Source: Pedobacter sp. ISL-64
GTDB lineage: Bacteria > Bacteroidota > Bacteroidia > Sphingobacteriales > Sphingobacteriaceae
DNA: 64,000 nucleotides
Direction of reading: 5' to 3'
Assembly: GCF_018613605.1 (NCBI RefSeq)
Contig: NZ_JAGGPU010000020.1
Span: forward strand, 263,626-327,625
Shown here: positions 17,208 to 25,469 of the stretch, piece by piece
How the letters are laid out: the number at the start of each line of letters is the position of its first letter
Position numbering within the stretch: the stretch's first letter is position 1
Notes under the pieces: generated by a model
The model's input: the letters and a program-made list of their open reading frames with translations, nothing else
What the model was told of the DNA's origin: nothing
The model's database searches: none
Program-made: the position numbers and the translations under genes

Positions 17208-17732
17208 TTATTCTCCCTCTTTCGATTCGCTTACCTTGCTACGTAACCCTACAATATCTTTATCCAATTGGTAAATACCTCCTCTATCGCTGCCCACCAA
17301 TTGAAGTTTCTCTAACATCGTTTTCGCCATTTTTTCTTCTTCAAGTTGTTCATCTAAATACCATTGCAAAAATTTAAATGTGAGATAATCTTTCTCATTC
17401 AGCGAAAGTTCTACCAAATCGTTAATGCTTTTCGACACCAACAATTCATTATCCAGAAAATCCTGAAATACCTCTATTACCTGTCCGAAAGAATTTTTAG
17501 GCATTTCAAGGGCAGTAATCATCGCATGCCCATCACGATCATTGATATAATGAATCAGTTTAAGCATATGATGACGTTCTTCTTCACTCTGACGGTAGAA
17601 AAATTCGGTATAACCTTCTAAACCCGGCTGGGTTTCTAACCATGAAGCAATTCCCAGATAAACTTGCGACGATTCGGCTTCCAGTTTAACCTGGTTATTC
17701 AGCGCCGCCAACATTCTTTCAGATAACAACAT
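17208..17732 (-). CDS. Non-haem ferritin
   Basis: A 174-residue iron-storage protein that forms a cytosolic 24-mer shell and oxidises Fe(II). The four-helix bundle shows the ferroxidase residues in LEAESSQVYLGIASWLE and RQSEEERHHMLKLIHYI, and LQWYLDEQLEEEKMAKTML in the later helix; this pattern is bacterial FtnA rather than Dps or bacterioferritin. Length and start are normal. A TTGATTTG sequence upstream (near 17783) may be a weak box. The Fur-family regulator at 2838 could act here but I saw no clear Fur box. Confidence 0.93.
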   Translation of the reverse strand: MLLSERMLAALNNQVKLEAESSQVYLGIASWLETQPGLEGYTEFFYRQSEEERHHMLKLIHYINDRDGHAMITALEMPKNSFGQVIEVFQDFLDNELLVSKSINDLVELSLNEKDYLTFKFLQWYLDEQLEEEKMAKTMLEKLQLVGSDRGGIYQLDKDIVGLRSKVSESKEGE

Positions 17733-17847
17733 AATCGTGTATTTATTTTATAATTAAACACATCCAGCAAATCAATGTTTTAGCATTATCTTGTTTAGAA
17801 TCTATCTTTATACCTTTAAAAAAATTCAGCATTCTGTTTCTATTTTT

Positions 17848-17855
17848 TACCTTTG
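17848..17855 (+). promoter_or_regulatory. TAnnTTTG promoter box of cmk
   Basis: TACCTTTG followed by CG, seven bases before the ATG at 17863, exactly the spacing seen at pabB. Confidence 0.7.
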
Positions 17856-17862
17856 CGCTACG

Positions 17863-18543
17863 ATGAAGAAAAACCTGGTAATAGCAATAGATGGCTACTC
17901 ATCTTGCGGAAAAAGTACTTTAGCAAAAGCACTGGCTAAAAAATTAGGTTTTATTTATGTAGATAGCGGAGCGATGTACCGTGCCGTTACGCTATACTTC
18001 TTAAGAAATAACATCGATATTACTGATGATGCTAAAGTTGTTGATGCTTTACAGCACATCGAACTGAATTTCCACTCCCGCGATTACGAATCTCATATTA
18101 CCCTTAATGGTGAAGAGGTTTCTGATGAAATCCGCTTAATGCCTGTTTCTGAAAATGTAAGCGAGGTTTCAGCACATAAAATTGTGCGTCATGAAATGGT
18201 GAAGCAACAGCAGCGCATGGGTAAATCGAAAAACATCGTGATGGATGGCCGTGATATTGGCACTACCGTTTTCCCTGACGCCCCTGTGAAATTTTTTATG
18301 ACGGCCGATCCGAAAATCAGGGCTGAACGCAGATTTAAGGAACTGGAGAGCAAAGGCAATAACAAAACTACCCTGGAAGAGGTTTTTGAAAACCTTGCCC
18401 ATCGCGATTATGCCGATACCACCCGTAAGGAAAGTCCGTTGGTTAGGGCTGATGATGCCATTATTTTAGATAATACCGATCTTACACAGGAAGAACAATT
18501 AGACTTTGCATTGGAAAGAGTGCAACCGTTTTTGGTTCACTAG
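17863..18543 (+). CDS. cmk: (d)CMP kinase
   Basis: Phosphorylates CMP and dCMP with ATP in pyrimidine nucleotide metabolism. From ATG 17863 the protein has 226 residues starting NLVIAIDGYSSCGKSTLAKALAK, a P-loop close to the N-terminus as expected, followed by FIYVDSGAMYRAVTLY, the DGRDIGTTVFPDAPVKFFMTA motif and a C-terminal ILDNTDLTQEEQ. The frame is open upstream to 17791, but that would read through the promoter box. The transcript is probably leaderless. Confidence 0.95.
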   Translation: MKKNLVIAIDGYSSCGKSTLAKALAKKLGFIYVDSGAMYRAVTLYFLRNNIDITDDAKVVDALQHIELNFHSRDYESHITLNGEEVSDEIRLMPVSENVSEVSAHKIVRHEMVKQQQRMGKSKNIVMDGRDIGTTVFPDAPVKFFMTADPKIRAERRFKELESKGNNKTTLEEVFENLAHRDYADTTRKESPLVRADDAIILDNTDLTQEEQLDFALERVQPFLVH

Positions 18544-18563
18544 TCATGAGTTCATTGGTCAAT

Positions 18564-18589
18564 GGTTAATTGTTTAAATCGGTTAACTG
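18564..18589. repeat. GGTTAAyTG direct-repeat element, copy 2
   Basis: Same layout as 16199-16226 with C and T exchanged at three positions, suggesting an old family of short intergenic repeats. Confidence 0.5.
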
Positions 18590-18658
18590 ATGTCTATCGC
18601 TGCATCCCAAATACATAGCTTAGTTAATCATCTTAAGACTAGGGATTTTAGACTAAAT

Positions 18659-18696
18659 AGATTTCTCCATTCCGCGGTGCTCCAGTCGAAATGACG
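18659..18696. repeat. Half copy of the GTCATTTCGA interspersed element (minus orientation)
   Basis: Begins AGATTTCTCCATTCCG and ends GTCGAAATGACG, the reverse complement of the left half of the element at 24984-25096. Confidence 0.6.
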
Positions 18697-18833
18697 TATC
18701 TCTAAGGTTAATTGCTATCGGTTAACTGGTTCCAAGCTACGGGCTACCAGACTATCAACCATGAACTATCCGGCTATTGACCTTTGACTTCAAAAAAAAT
18801 TTCATATTTTTAGCATCCAACCCAAATGTTACT

Positions 18834-19664
18834 ATGAAATTAAAATCAATTTATCTTGCGGTATTATTTTTATCGCTTACCATCCTCAACGCAAATGCCC
18901 AGAAAGGCTGGATCAATCTCTTTAATGGAAAAGATTTAAAAGATTGGAACATTAAAATCGCCAAACACGACTATAAAGAAAATTATGCCAATACTTTTCG
19001 TGTAGAAAATGGAGTAATGAAAGTGAGTTATGATGGATACAAAGAATTTGACCAACAATACGGACATATTTTCTACAAAAAACCTTTTTCAGCCTATCTT
19101 TTAAAAGTAACCTACCGCTTTGTTGGCGATCAGGCTAAAGGTGGTGAAGGCTGGGCAACCAGAAATAGTGGTGCCATGTTACATTGCCAGGATCCGGCAA
19201 CAATGCTAAAAAACCAGGATTTCCCGATTTCGATTGAAGCCCAAATTCTCGGGGGAGATGGTGAACATGAACGCCACACCAGTAACGTATGCACACCTGG
19301 AACACTAATTGATTATAATGGAAAACTATATACCGGACACTGCTTAGATTCCAAATCGAAAACCTATGCAGGCGACCAATGGGTAACCGCAGAATTTTTA
19401 GTTTTAGGTGATTCGGTTGTAAAACATATTATAGCAGGCGAAGTCGTTTTAGAATACACTAAACCTCAAATTGGTGGCGGCAGCGTTTCTAATTTCGACC
19501 CGAAAGTTAAAATAGACGGCAAAGCATTAACATCAGGTTATATTTCATTACAGAGCGAAAGCCATCCGATAGAATTTAAAACCGTGCAACTTTACGATTT
19601 GGAAGCGTACATGAAAGATAAAGCAAAACTGGATAAGGTATTGGCTAAAATATTAAAAGAGTAA
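18834..19664 (+). CDS. DUF1080 (3-keto-disaccharide hydrolase-like) exported protein
   Basis: A 276-residue secreted protein. The ATG at 18834 gives a clean signal peptide (LKSIYLAVLFLSLTILNANA, then Q-K); the frame extends upstream to 18777 but without one. The body is a concanavalin-like jelly roll of DUF1080: GWINLFNGKDLKDWNIKI near the start, the RNSGAMLHC motif, SIEAQILGGDGE and the closing ISLQSESHPIEFKTVQLYDLE. Some members hydrolyse 3-keto-glycosides; many are only known as carbohydrate-related. There is no sugar-oxidation gene beside it, so the substrate is open. Confidence 0.88.
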   Translation: MKLKSIYLAVLFLSLTILNANAQKGWINLFNGKDLKDWNIKIAKHDYKENYANTFRVENGVMKVSYDGYKEFDQQYGHIFYKKPFSAYLLKVTYRFVGDQAKGGEGWATRNSGAMLHCQDPATMLKNQDFPISIEAQILGGDGEHERHTSNVCTPGTLIDYNGKLYTGHCLDSKSKTYAGDQWVTAEFLVLGDSVVKHIIAGEVVLEYTKPQIGGGSVSNFDPKVKIDGKALTSGYISLQSESHPIEFKTVQLYDLEAYMKDKAKLDKVLAKILKE

Positions 19665-19723
19665 ACCATATTGCTACCTAGTTGTTAAATCATGATGTAA
19701 AAACCTCGCACCTAAATTATACA

Positions 19724-21229
19724 ATGCTTAATACCCATTTGTTTAAACCCATTGCCCTACTATTTTTTCTTTTAGTTGCCAATATTACTTTTGGGCAAAC
19801 TGCTTACAAAGTAAAAGACATACCCAACCCAAAAAACAATGGAGGAGGTTATGTAAGTGATCCTGACGGCATTTTGGGAAGTAGTGCGGTTTCGGGTTTA
19901 AATAATACCATTGCCCAGTTTGAACATGAAACCAATGTTCAGGTAGCAGTGGTGATTGTTAACGATTTCGACCATGATAAAGAAGATTTCGATTTTGCAT
20001 TTGAGCTTTTTAATACCTGGGGAATTGGTTCAAAAACCAGCAATAATGGCTTATTGTTATTTATCTCAAAAGATCGGCGAAAGTACAGGTTCATTACAGG
20101 AACGGGAATTGAAGGTGTATTGCCAGATGTAAAGCTTAAACATATTGCTGAGCAGAATCTCCTACCAGCTTTCAGGCAAAATGATTTCAGCACCGGGATA
20201 ACGAATACCATTAATGCCATTGGTGTAATTATTTTAAACCCTGAAAATAAATCAGAACTCAATCAGTTTTTCACTCAACACGAAAGCAACAGTTCACTCG
20301 AAAATTTTTGGCTTCCTACAGGAATTATCCTACTGGTATTTTGGGGGGTGTTCAAAATTGTGAACAGGCAAGCCAAAAATGGTTTAAATCCAAAAGGCTT
20401 TGACAAGAACAAAAATAGTTATGATGCCACCATAGCTAAAGGCTGTGGAGTGGCTTTCTTTATTGTGTTTGTTTCTATTTTTATTTTTGTTTTTACTGGT
20501 GCTTTTGAACTGTTCGAAAAGATAAAATTAGCGCATATCCCTTACATTCTTTTTTCTATCCTGGCCATATTGCTTTTCTTTCGTTACCTTTTCTATTTGT
20601 CGGGATTAAGAAAAGTACACCAGGATGATAAAAATTTCTTTGATGCCGTTGTGGCTTTCCACAAAAAGAACTGGTGGTTAGTTCTTTTCTCTCCTATAAT
20701 TTTAATTGCAATTATACTCCACCTCATCAAGCGCGTTAAAACCATTGATCGTTTCAAGCCAGTTTTGGATAGTAAAAACAACCCGATGACCAGAGTAGAT
20801 CGCGATATCAATATAGAAGGGGAACCCTTTTTAACGGCAGGGCAACGTAAAGAAGAAGTTGTTTTAGCTTATGATTATGATATCTGGGAAAGCACAGACC
20901 ATAAAGAACATATTATTAAGGCATGGCCAGCTGAAAAATACAACAGTTATATAGAATGTCCCGAATGCGCTTTTAGGACATACAAACTGAATGAACGTGT
21001 TACAGTTAAACAAGCCACTTATAGTCACGAAGGGCAAGCAAAACTGATAAATGAATGCAGTTTTTGTAAAAAAACAGAATTTATAAAGTGGATCACATTG
21101 GCCATGTTGGTCGAATCGAGTTCGTCATCAAGTTCCTCTTCATCAAGCAGCAGCTCATCTTCTTCATCATCAAGCAGCAGCTGGGGCGGTGGTAGTAGCA
21201 GTGGTGGCGGTACTGGCGGAAGTTGGTAG
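19724..21229 (+). CDS. TPM-domain membrane protein with polyserine/glycine tail
   Basis: A protein of about 501 residues from ATG 19724 (chosen for its signal peptide, FKPIALLFFLLVANITFG). A TPM domain follows at about 25-175 with YVSDPDGILG, VQVAVVIVNDF, NNGLLLFISKDRRKYRF and TGTGIEGVLPD. Then come several membrane segments between about 195 and 350, a zinc-ribbon-like region with CPEC and CSFC pairs near 415-455, and a tail of 22 consecutive serines followed by WGGGSSSGGGTGGSW. Glycine/serine-rich tails after TPM domains are usual, but the serine run is long. TPM proteins have been linked to photosystem repair and to phosphatase activity; the role here is unknown. Confidence 0.85.
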   Translation: MLNTHLFKPIALLFFLLVANITFGQTAYKVKDIPNPKNNGGGYVSDPDGILGSSAVSGLNNTIAQFEHETNVQVAVVIVNDFDHDKEDFDFAFELFNTWGIGSKTSNNGLLLFISKDRRKYRFITGTGIEGVLPDVKLKHIAEQNLLPAFRQNDFSTGITNTINAIGVIILNPENKSELNQFFTQHESNSSLENFWLPTGIILLVFWGVFKIVNRQAKNGLNPKGFDKNKNSYDATIAKGCGVAFFIVFVSIFIFVFTGAFELFEKIKLAHIPYILFSILAILLFFRYLFYLSGLRKVHQDDKNFFDAVVAFHKKNWWLVLFSPIILIAIILHLIKRVKTIDRFKPVLDSKNNPMTRVDRDINIEGEPFLTAGQRKEEVVLAYDYDIWESTDHKEHIIKAWPAEKYNSYIECPECAFRTYKLNERVTVKQATYSHEGQAKLINECSFCKKTEFIKWITLAMLVESSSSSSSSSSSSSSSSSSSSSSWGGGSSSGGGTGGSW

Positions 21230-21337
21230 TTCAGCTTATTCACTGCATAAGATGCTTTGACCTTGCTTAAAGAAAATTTTTAAGGAAACGAACAGCAGCT
21301 TTTTTAAATCTTATCCTCACCTATTAAAAGTATTTTC

Positions 21338-21345
21338 TAATTTTG
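21338..21345 (+). promoter_or_regulatory. TAnnTTTG promoter box of the SH3b gene
   Basis: TAATTTTG, 75 bases before the ATG at 21421. It overlaps the in-frame TTG at 21343, which therefore cannot be the start. Confidence 0.5.
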
Positions 21346-21420
21346 AAACACTTAGCACGGTCTTTGCTTAAAGCGTGTTTGCAATTACCCATTAAAACTG
21401 TTTCGCAGAATCCTATACTT

Positions 21421-22401
21421 ATGACTAGAATTATCTTCCTCCTCATCGCTCTTTTTATTTTCACTAACCGTTTGAATGCACAAGAAACGTATCGCGTTAA
21501 GGCAGACAAATTGCGTGTAAGGGAAAGCAGCGATCCGAAAAGTAAGGTGATTGGAAATATTGCTCAAAATAAAAACATTACGGTTTTAGATGCCAAAAAT
21601 GCCAAGTTTTACAAAGTAAAATTTAAAAACCGCGAAGGCTGGGTAAGCAAAGATTTCATCGAAAAAATTGCTCCTGCTGCTAAACCATCAACTCCTCAGC
21701 CAAATACTGCACAGCCGGCCGCTACCCCTCAAACGGCAGCAAGCGCCGACATGTATCGGGTAACTGCAGACGATTTACGGGTAAGGCAACAAGCTGATCC
21801 GAAAAGCAAAATTGTGGGATACCTGCCCAAAGATGAAAATGTTGCCGTGATCGATTCATCAAATACAAGCTTTTATAAAATTAAGGTTACCAATGGTGAG
21901 GGATGGGTGAGTAAAGAATTTTTGGTCAGGATTTCTCCTGTAAAAGCAGCAGCCGAAAAAACAAGCATTGCAGCTTCGGTACCTCAAGAAAACAAAGATT
22001 ATACGAACATTATCTTTTTTGCGGTTGTAGCCTTAATACTGATTACCATTTTATACTTTTCGATTAAATATGCCAGCGGCAATAAATTTTTGATCGGTTT
22101 TTCGGCAATTGTGATTCTGGTAACCGGGTATTTCTGCTACATTACTTTTATACAGGCAAAAGTGGTAACGGGTACTTTTGCAAGCAACGAAGATATACAG
22201 TATAAAACCTTCAATTTTAAATCGAAAGATTCGGTAACCGTTACCGATGCCTATACTGATTCTATTTTTACCTCGAAATACGTTATCGAAGGTGACATGA
22301 TCAAACTTTACGATCAGCAAAACACGATTATGTTATTAATCAGAGATGATAAAACATTAATTGGCGAAGGTTTTACAAGAGGGACTTTTACGAAAAAATA
22401 G
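21421..22401 (+). CDS. Double SH3b-domain membrane protein
   Basis: A 326-residue envelope protein. After a signal peptide (RIIFLLIALFIFTNRLNA) there are two tandem bacterial SH3 domains of the same pattern, the first around TYRVKADKLRVRESSDPKSKVIGNI and the second around MYRVTADDLRVRQQADPKSKIVGYL, each closing with EGWVSK(D/E)F. A Pro/Ala/Thr-rich linker joins them. Two membrane segments follow (about 193-215 and 221-240), then a C-terminal soluble domain of about 80 residues. SH3b domains usually bind peptidoglycan peptides. The two domains are similar enough to be an internal duplication. Confidence 0.85.
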   Translation: MTRIIFLLIALFIFTNRLNAQETYRVKADKLRVRESSDPKSKVIGNIAQNKNITVLDAKNAKFYKVKFKNREGWVSKDFIEKIAPAAKPSTPQPNTAQPAATPQTAASADMYRVTADDLRVRQQADPKSKIVGYLPKDENVAVIDSSNTSFYKIKVTNGEGWVSKEFLVRISPVKAAAEKTSIAASVPQENKDYTNIIFFAVVALILITILYFSIKYASGNKFLIGFSAIVILVTGYFCYITFIQAKVVTGTFASNEDIQYKTFNFKSKDSVTVTDAYTDSIFTSKYVIEGDMIKLYDQQNTIMLLIRDDKTLIGEGFTRGTFTKK

Positions 22402-22468
22402 AATTTCCAAAATCATATCAAACGTGCCTACGCGATGAAAAAAAAATACTTTTTTTCTACCCATGAAT

Positions 22469-22644
22469 CGTCCCTATGGGACGCTTAGTCTTAACAAATA
22501 ACTACACGCCGCCTAATTGGGCGATTTGCAAATTGAAGACGAGCCGGCAACTTTAGTCACTTTACATGCCATCCCATCGGGACGCTTGCTAGATAACAAA
22601 TGTTATTTGTGTTTCATTCCTTAGGAACGTTTGGCAGGCATTTG
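22469..22644. repeat. Three diverged short palindromes (TCCC-AT-GGGACGCTT type)
   Basis: Copies begin at 22469, 22571 and 22616. Each is a small palindrome (TCCC...GGGA or TTCC...GGAA) followed by CGCTT or CGTTT. Confidence 0.55.
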
Positions 22645-22671
22645 TGCACAGCCGTTGTTTTTAAACCTGAT

Positions 22672-22730
22672 GGAGCGGAATAGCCCGCAGCGTAGTGAGG
22701 ACTATAAGCGATAGCAGGGCTGCTGCTCCC
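22672..22730. repeat. Element with GGAGC/GCTCC inverted ends
   Basis: Begins GGAGCGGAATAGCCCGC and ends GCAGGGCTGCTGCTCC, so both ends pair with a few mismatches. It resembles a repeat common between genes in Pedobacter-like genomes. Confidence 0.55.
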
Positions 22731-22853
22731 GAAGAAATACGGAGCGCTCATTTTCAAATAATTAGCATAACTAAGCGATTAAACTCTAAATAAAACAGCT
22801 ACATTTTGGAAAAACATGTGGTAAACTGAAATAACCACCCCACCTTTCAGGCA

Positions 22854-22870
22854 CCCCTCCAGGGGAGGGG
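22854..22870. repeat. CCCCTCC-AGG-GGAGGGG hairpin
   Basis: Perfect 7-bp G/C stem with a three-base loop. It has no T-run and is another recurring Bacteroidota intergenic element type. Confidence 0.55.
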
Positions 22871-22936
22871 AATTATAAAGAGCTAAAAATCAGCAAGATT
22901 TATTAAAAAAATCTTTTCTATTAATTAAAATATTTT

Positions 22937-22944
22937 TACCTTTG
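22937..22944 (+). promoter_or_regulatory. TAnnTTTG promoter box of rpsA
   Basis: TACCTTTG followed by CAG, 37 bases before the ATG, in a strongly AT-rich context as expected for a highly expressed gene. Confidence 0.75.
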
Positions 22945-22964
22945 CAGTCCCTAAATAGGGGAAA

Positions 22965-22970
22965 AAGGAG
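22965..22970 (+). promoter_or_regulatory. Shine-Dalgarno-like AAGGAG before rpsA
   Basis: AAGGAG lies 11 bases before the rpsA ATG. Strong SD sequences are rare in Bacteroidota and absent before most genes in this window. Confidence 0.5.
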
Positions 22971-22981
22971 ATAATTAATTA

Positions 22982-24916
22982 ATGGCTAAAAAACAAGTAG
23001 CAGAAAAAGAATTAGCGGCTAAAACAGCTGAACTTCAGGGAGAAGGCGGACGCCTGACTGAAAAAGAAACGATTGAATCAGAAGCTGATTCAGTTTCGAT
23101 CGAATCGATCAAATCATCATTGGCTACACCATCGGAAGATTTCGATTGGGATGCAGATGAAAAAGTTTTCGGTAATTACAATGATGCAGACCGTAAAAAG
23201 TTTGAGGATATGTATGCTGGAACATTCAATCAGATCACTAAAGGTGAAATTATCAGCGGTATCGTTGTTTCAATTAACAACAAAGATGTAGTATTAAACG
23301 TAGGTTTCAAATCAGACGGTTTAGTTTCTACTTCAGAATTCCGTGATACACCAGATCTTAAAATCGGCGATTCAGTTGACGTTTTCGTTGAAGCACCAGA
23401 AGATGCTAACGGTCAATTGATCCTTTCTCGCAAAAGAGCAAAAACCCAAAGATCATGGGAAGCAATTAACGAGGCTCTTGAAAATGATAGAATCATCAAC
23501 GGTTTCGTTAAGAGCCGTACTAAAGGTGGTTTAATTGTTGATATCATGGGCGTTGAAGCTTTCTTACCAGGATCTCAAATTGATATTAAACCTATCCGCG
23601 ATTACGATGTATACGTGGGTAAAACAATGGAATTTAAAGTTGTTAAAATTAACCATGAGTTTAAAAACGTAGTCGTTTCTCATAAAGTGTTAATTGAAGA
23701 TGATTTAGAAAGCCAAAAAGTAGAGATCGTTTCTAAATTAGAAAAAGGTCAGGTATTGGAAGGTACTGTTAAAAACATTACTGATTTCGGTGTGTTCATC
23801 GATTTAGGTGGTGTTGATGGTTTACTTCACATTACTGATATTTCTTGGGGCCGCATAGAGCATCCAAAAGAAGTATTATCATTAGATGAAAAAATCAACG
23901 TTGTTGTTTTAGATTTCGATGATGAGAAAAAACGTATCGCTTTAGGCTTAAAACAATTAACTCCACATCCTTGGGAGAACTTAAGCACCGACATCCAAGT
24001 TGGTTCTAAAGTAAAAGGAAAAATCGTAACTGTTGCAGATTATGGTGCTTTCTTAGAAATCATCCCAGGTGTTGAAGGTTTAATCCACGTTTCTGAAATG
24101 AGCTGGTCGCAAAACTTAAGAAATCCACAAGAATTCTTAAAAGTTGGTGATGAGATCGAGGCTGAAGTTTTAACTTTAGACAGAGACGAACGCAAAATGA
24201 GCTTAGGTATTAAACAATTATCTAACGATCCATGGCAAGAAGTTGCTGCTAAATTCCCAGTTGGAAGCAAGCATACAGCTACAGTTAAAAACATGACTAA
24301 CTTCGGTGTGTTTGTTGAAATTGAAGAAGGTATCGATGGTTTAATCCACATCTCTGATTTATCATGGTCTAAAAAAGTAAACCACCCTAACGAATTCACT
24401 AAAGTTGGTGATGTATTAGACGTTGTTGTTTTAGAATTAGACGTTGATAACCGTAAATTAAGCTTAGGTCACAAACAATTGGAAGAAAACCCTTGGGATA
24501 CTTTCGAAACGATCTTCACTTTAGATTCGGTTCACCAAGGTACTGTTGTTAAAGTAACTGATAAAGGTGCTGTTATTGCTTTACCATATGGTGTAGAAGG
24601 TTTCGTACCAACTAAACACATGGTTAAAGAAGATGGTACTTCAGTTAAAGCTGAAGAAACCAATGACTTCAAAATCATTGAATTCAACAAAGAAGCTAAA
24701 CGCATCGTTGTATCTCACGCTCGTATTTGGGAAGAAGTTAAAGCTGAAGTTTTAGCAGAAGAACGTGCTACTAAGAAAAAAGAAGCAAAAGCATCTATTA
24801 CAGCTGTGAAAAAAGTTAAAGATTCTGTAGAGAAATCTACTTTAGGAGACTTAGACGTATTGGCTCAATTGAAATCGCAATTAGAAGGCGAAGAAAGCAA
24901 AGCTAAAAAAGGCTAG
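22982..24916 (+). CDS. rpsA: 30S ribosomal protein S1
   Basis: A 644-residue RNA-binding ribosomal protein that brings mRNA to the 30S subunit. An acidic N-terminal extension (about 1-75) precedes six S1 (OB-fold) domains; repeats with GxVxNxxxFGVFVxL(G/E)G(V/I)DGL(L/I)H(I/V)SD(I/L)SW recur four times between about 260 and 520, with a more divergent first, second and last domain. The C-terminus is lysine-rich. Codon use is notably uniform (TTA, GTT, GAA, AAA), as expected of a highly expressed gene. It has its own promoter, an SD-like leader and a strong terminator. Confidence 0.97.
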   Translation: MAKKQVAEKELAAKTAELQGEGGRLTEKETIESEADSVSIESIKSSLATPSEDFDWDADEKVFGNYNDADRKKFEDMYAGTFNQITKGEIISGIVVSINNKDVVLNVGFKSDGLVSTSEFRDTPDLKIGDSVDVFVEAPEDANGQLILSRKRAKTQRSWEAINEALENDRIINGFVKSRTKGGLIVDIMGVEAFLPGSQIDIKPIRDYDVYVGKTMEFKVVKINHEFKNVVVSHKVLIEDDLESQKVEIVSKLEKGQVLEGTVKNITDFGVFIDLGGVDGLLHITDISWGRIEHPKEVLSLDEKINVVVLDFDDEKKRIALGLKQLTPHPWENLSTDIQVGSKVKGKIVTVADYGAFLEIIPGVEGLIHVSEMSWSQNLRNPQEFLKVGDEIEAEVLTLDRDERKMSLGIKQLSNDPWQEVAAKFPVGSKHTATVKNMTNFGVFVEIEEGIDGLIHISDLSWSKKVNHPNEFTKVGDVLDVVVLELDVDNRKLSLGHKQLEENPWDTFETIFTLDSVHQGTVVKVTDKGAVIALPYGVEGFVPTKHMVKEDGTSVKAEETNDFKIIEFNKEAKRIVVSHARIWEEVKAEVLAEERATKKKEAKASITAVKKVKDSVEKSTLGDLDVLAQLKSQLEGEESKAKKG

Positions 24917-24937
24917 TTCTTTTTAACTGATCATATT

Positions 24938-24970
24938 AATCCCGATAGCGAAAGTTATCGGGATTTTTTT
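24938..24970 (+). terminator. Rho-independent terminator after rpsA
   Basis: 10-bp stem AATCCCGATA / TATCGGGATT (24938-24947 with 24956-24965), eight-base loop and a T-run to 24970. Confidence 0.9.
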
Positions 24971-24983
24971 TACACCAATTTAC

Positions 24984-25096
24984 CGTCATTTCGAGCGGAG
25001 TGCAACGAAGTCGAGAAATCTAACTAGGGATAGCTTTCTCTCCCGACTCAACGTAGGGATTGCACTTCATCCGATAGCTATCGGATCGAGATGACG
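24984..25096. repeat. Full interspersed element, CGTCATTTCGA ... TCGAGATGACG
   Basis: A 113-base element whose ends are inverted repeats with one mismatch. Its left half reads GAGCGGAGTGCAACGAAGTC then GAGAAATCT, and an inner CCGATAGCTATCGG palindrome lies near the right end. It contains no coding sequence, so it resembles a non-autonomous mobile or REP-like unit. Confidence 0.65.
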
Positions 25097-25193
25097 ATTT
25101 ATCTATTGAATCTTACGCCGAGAGATAATTTATTGTATAAAAATCAGTATAAATGACATGAGAATTTCAAGGAGATAAATATTCTGAGATTGT

Positions 25194-25233
25194 CGTCATT
25201 GCGAGAAGGCTTTTTCAGCCGACGAAGCAATCT
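25194..25233. repeat. GTCATTGCGA ... AGCAATCTC element, plus orientation
   Basis: A 40-base element with an inner AAGGCTTTTTCAGCC stem. An inverted copy lies at 30813-30851. Confidence 0.65.
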
Positions 25234-25442
25234 CATTAATGCAATTAAGAACAAGACAGGAGCTTATATTTTCTTAAATGCCTTATACGGTAAATAATAA
25301 TTTGAAAACGAAAGCAACAGCCTATCGGTAACCACAGCCCCGCTATACTTTCTGCCGTGAAAAACGGCATTCATCCTATCGGGTTTATGTAACAAAGTAA
25401 TTCGTCCTGCCAAACCTTTTCCTTTCAACCGTCTATAATTAT

Positions 25443-25450
25443 TACTTTTG
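25443..25450 (+). promoter_or_regulatory. TAnnTTTG promoter box of the GH20 gene
   Basis: TACTTTTG, 19 bases before the ATG at 25470. Confidence 0.6.
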
Positions 25451-25469
25451 AAAAGGAAAATCCCTTATA

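Larger units (their letters stand above)
18544..18833. other. Repeat-rich intergenic region between cmk and the DUF1080 gene
   Basis: 290 bases without a gene. It holds a second GGTTAAyTG element (18564-18589), a partial GTCATTTCGA element on the minus strand (18659-18696, ending CGAAATGACG) and a partial GGTTAACTGG copy near 18720. No promoter box was firmly seen; TATTTTTAGC near 18805-18814 is a weak candidate for the next gene. Confidence 0.55.
22402..22981. other. Repeat cluster upstream of rpsA
   Basis: 580 bases without a gene. It contains three diverged copies of a TCC(C)ATnGGGACGCTT-type mini-palindrome (22469-22486, 22571-22587, 22616-22633), a 59-base element with inverted ends (22672-22730), a perfect CCCCTCC/GGAGGGG hairpin (22854-22870), and the rpsA promoter at 22937-22944. 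No open frame of note. Confidence 0.65.
24917..25469. other. Repeat-bearing intergenic region between rpsA and the GH20 gene
   Basis: About 550 bases without a gene: the rpsA terminator (24938-24970), a full GTCATTTCGA element (24984-25096), a GTCATTGCGA element (25194-25233) and the GH20 promoter box (25443-25450). The stretch 25250-25440 shows nothing recognisable. Confidence 0.65.

Noticed and set aside
17733..17862. Fur box between ferritin and cmk
   Set aside because: AT-rich palindromic-looking stretches exist but none matches a GATAATGATAATCATTATC-type operator well enough to support.
22469..22644. Possible CRISPR-like array before rpsA
   Set aside because: Three units are diverged and unevenly spaced, no repeat is exact, and there are no cas genes.
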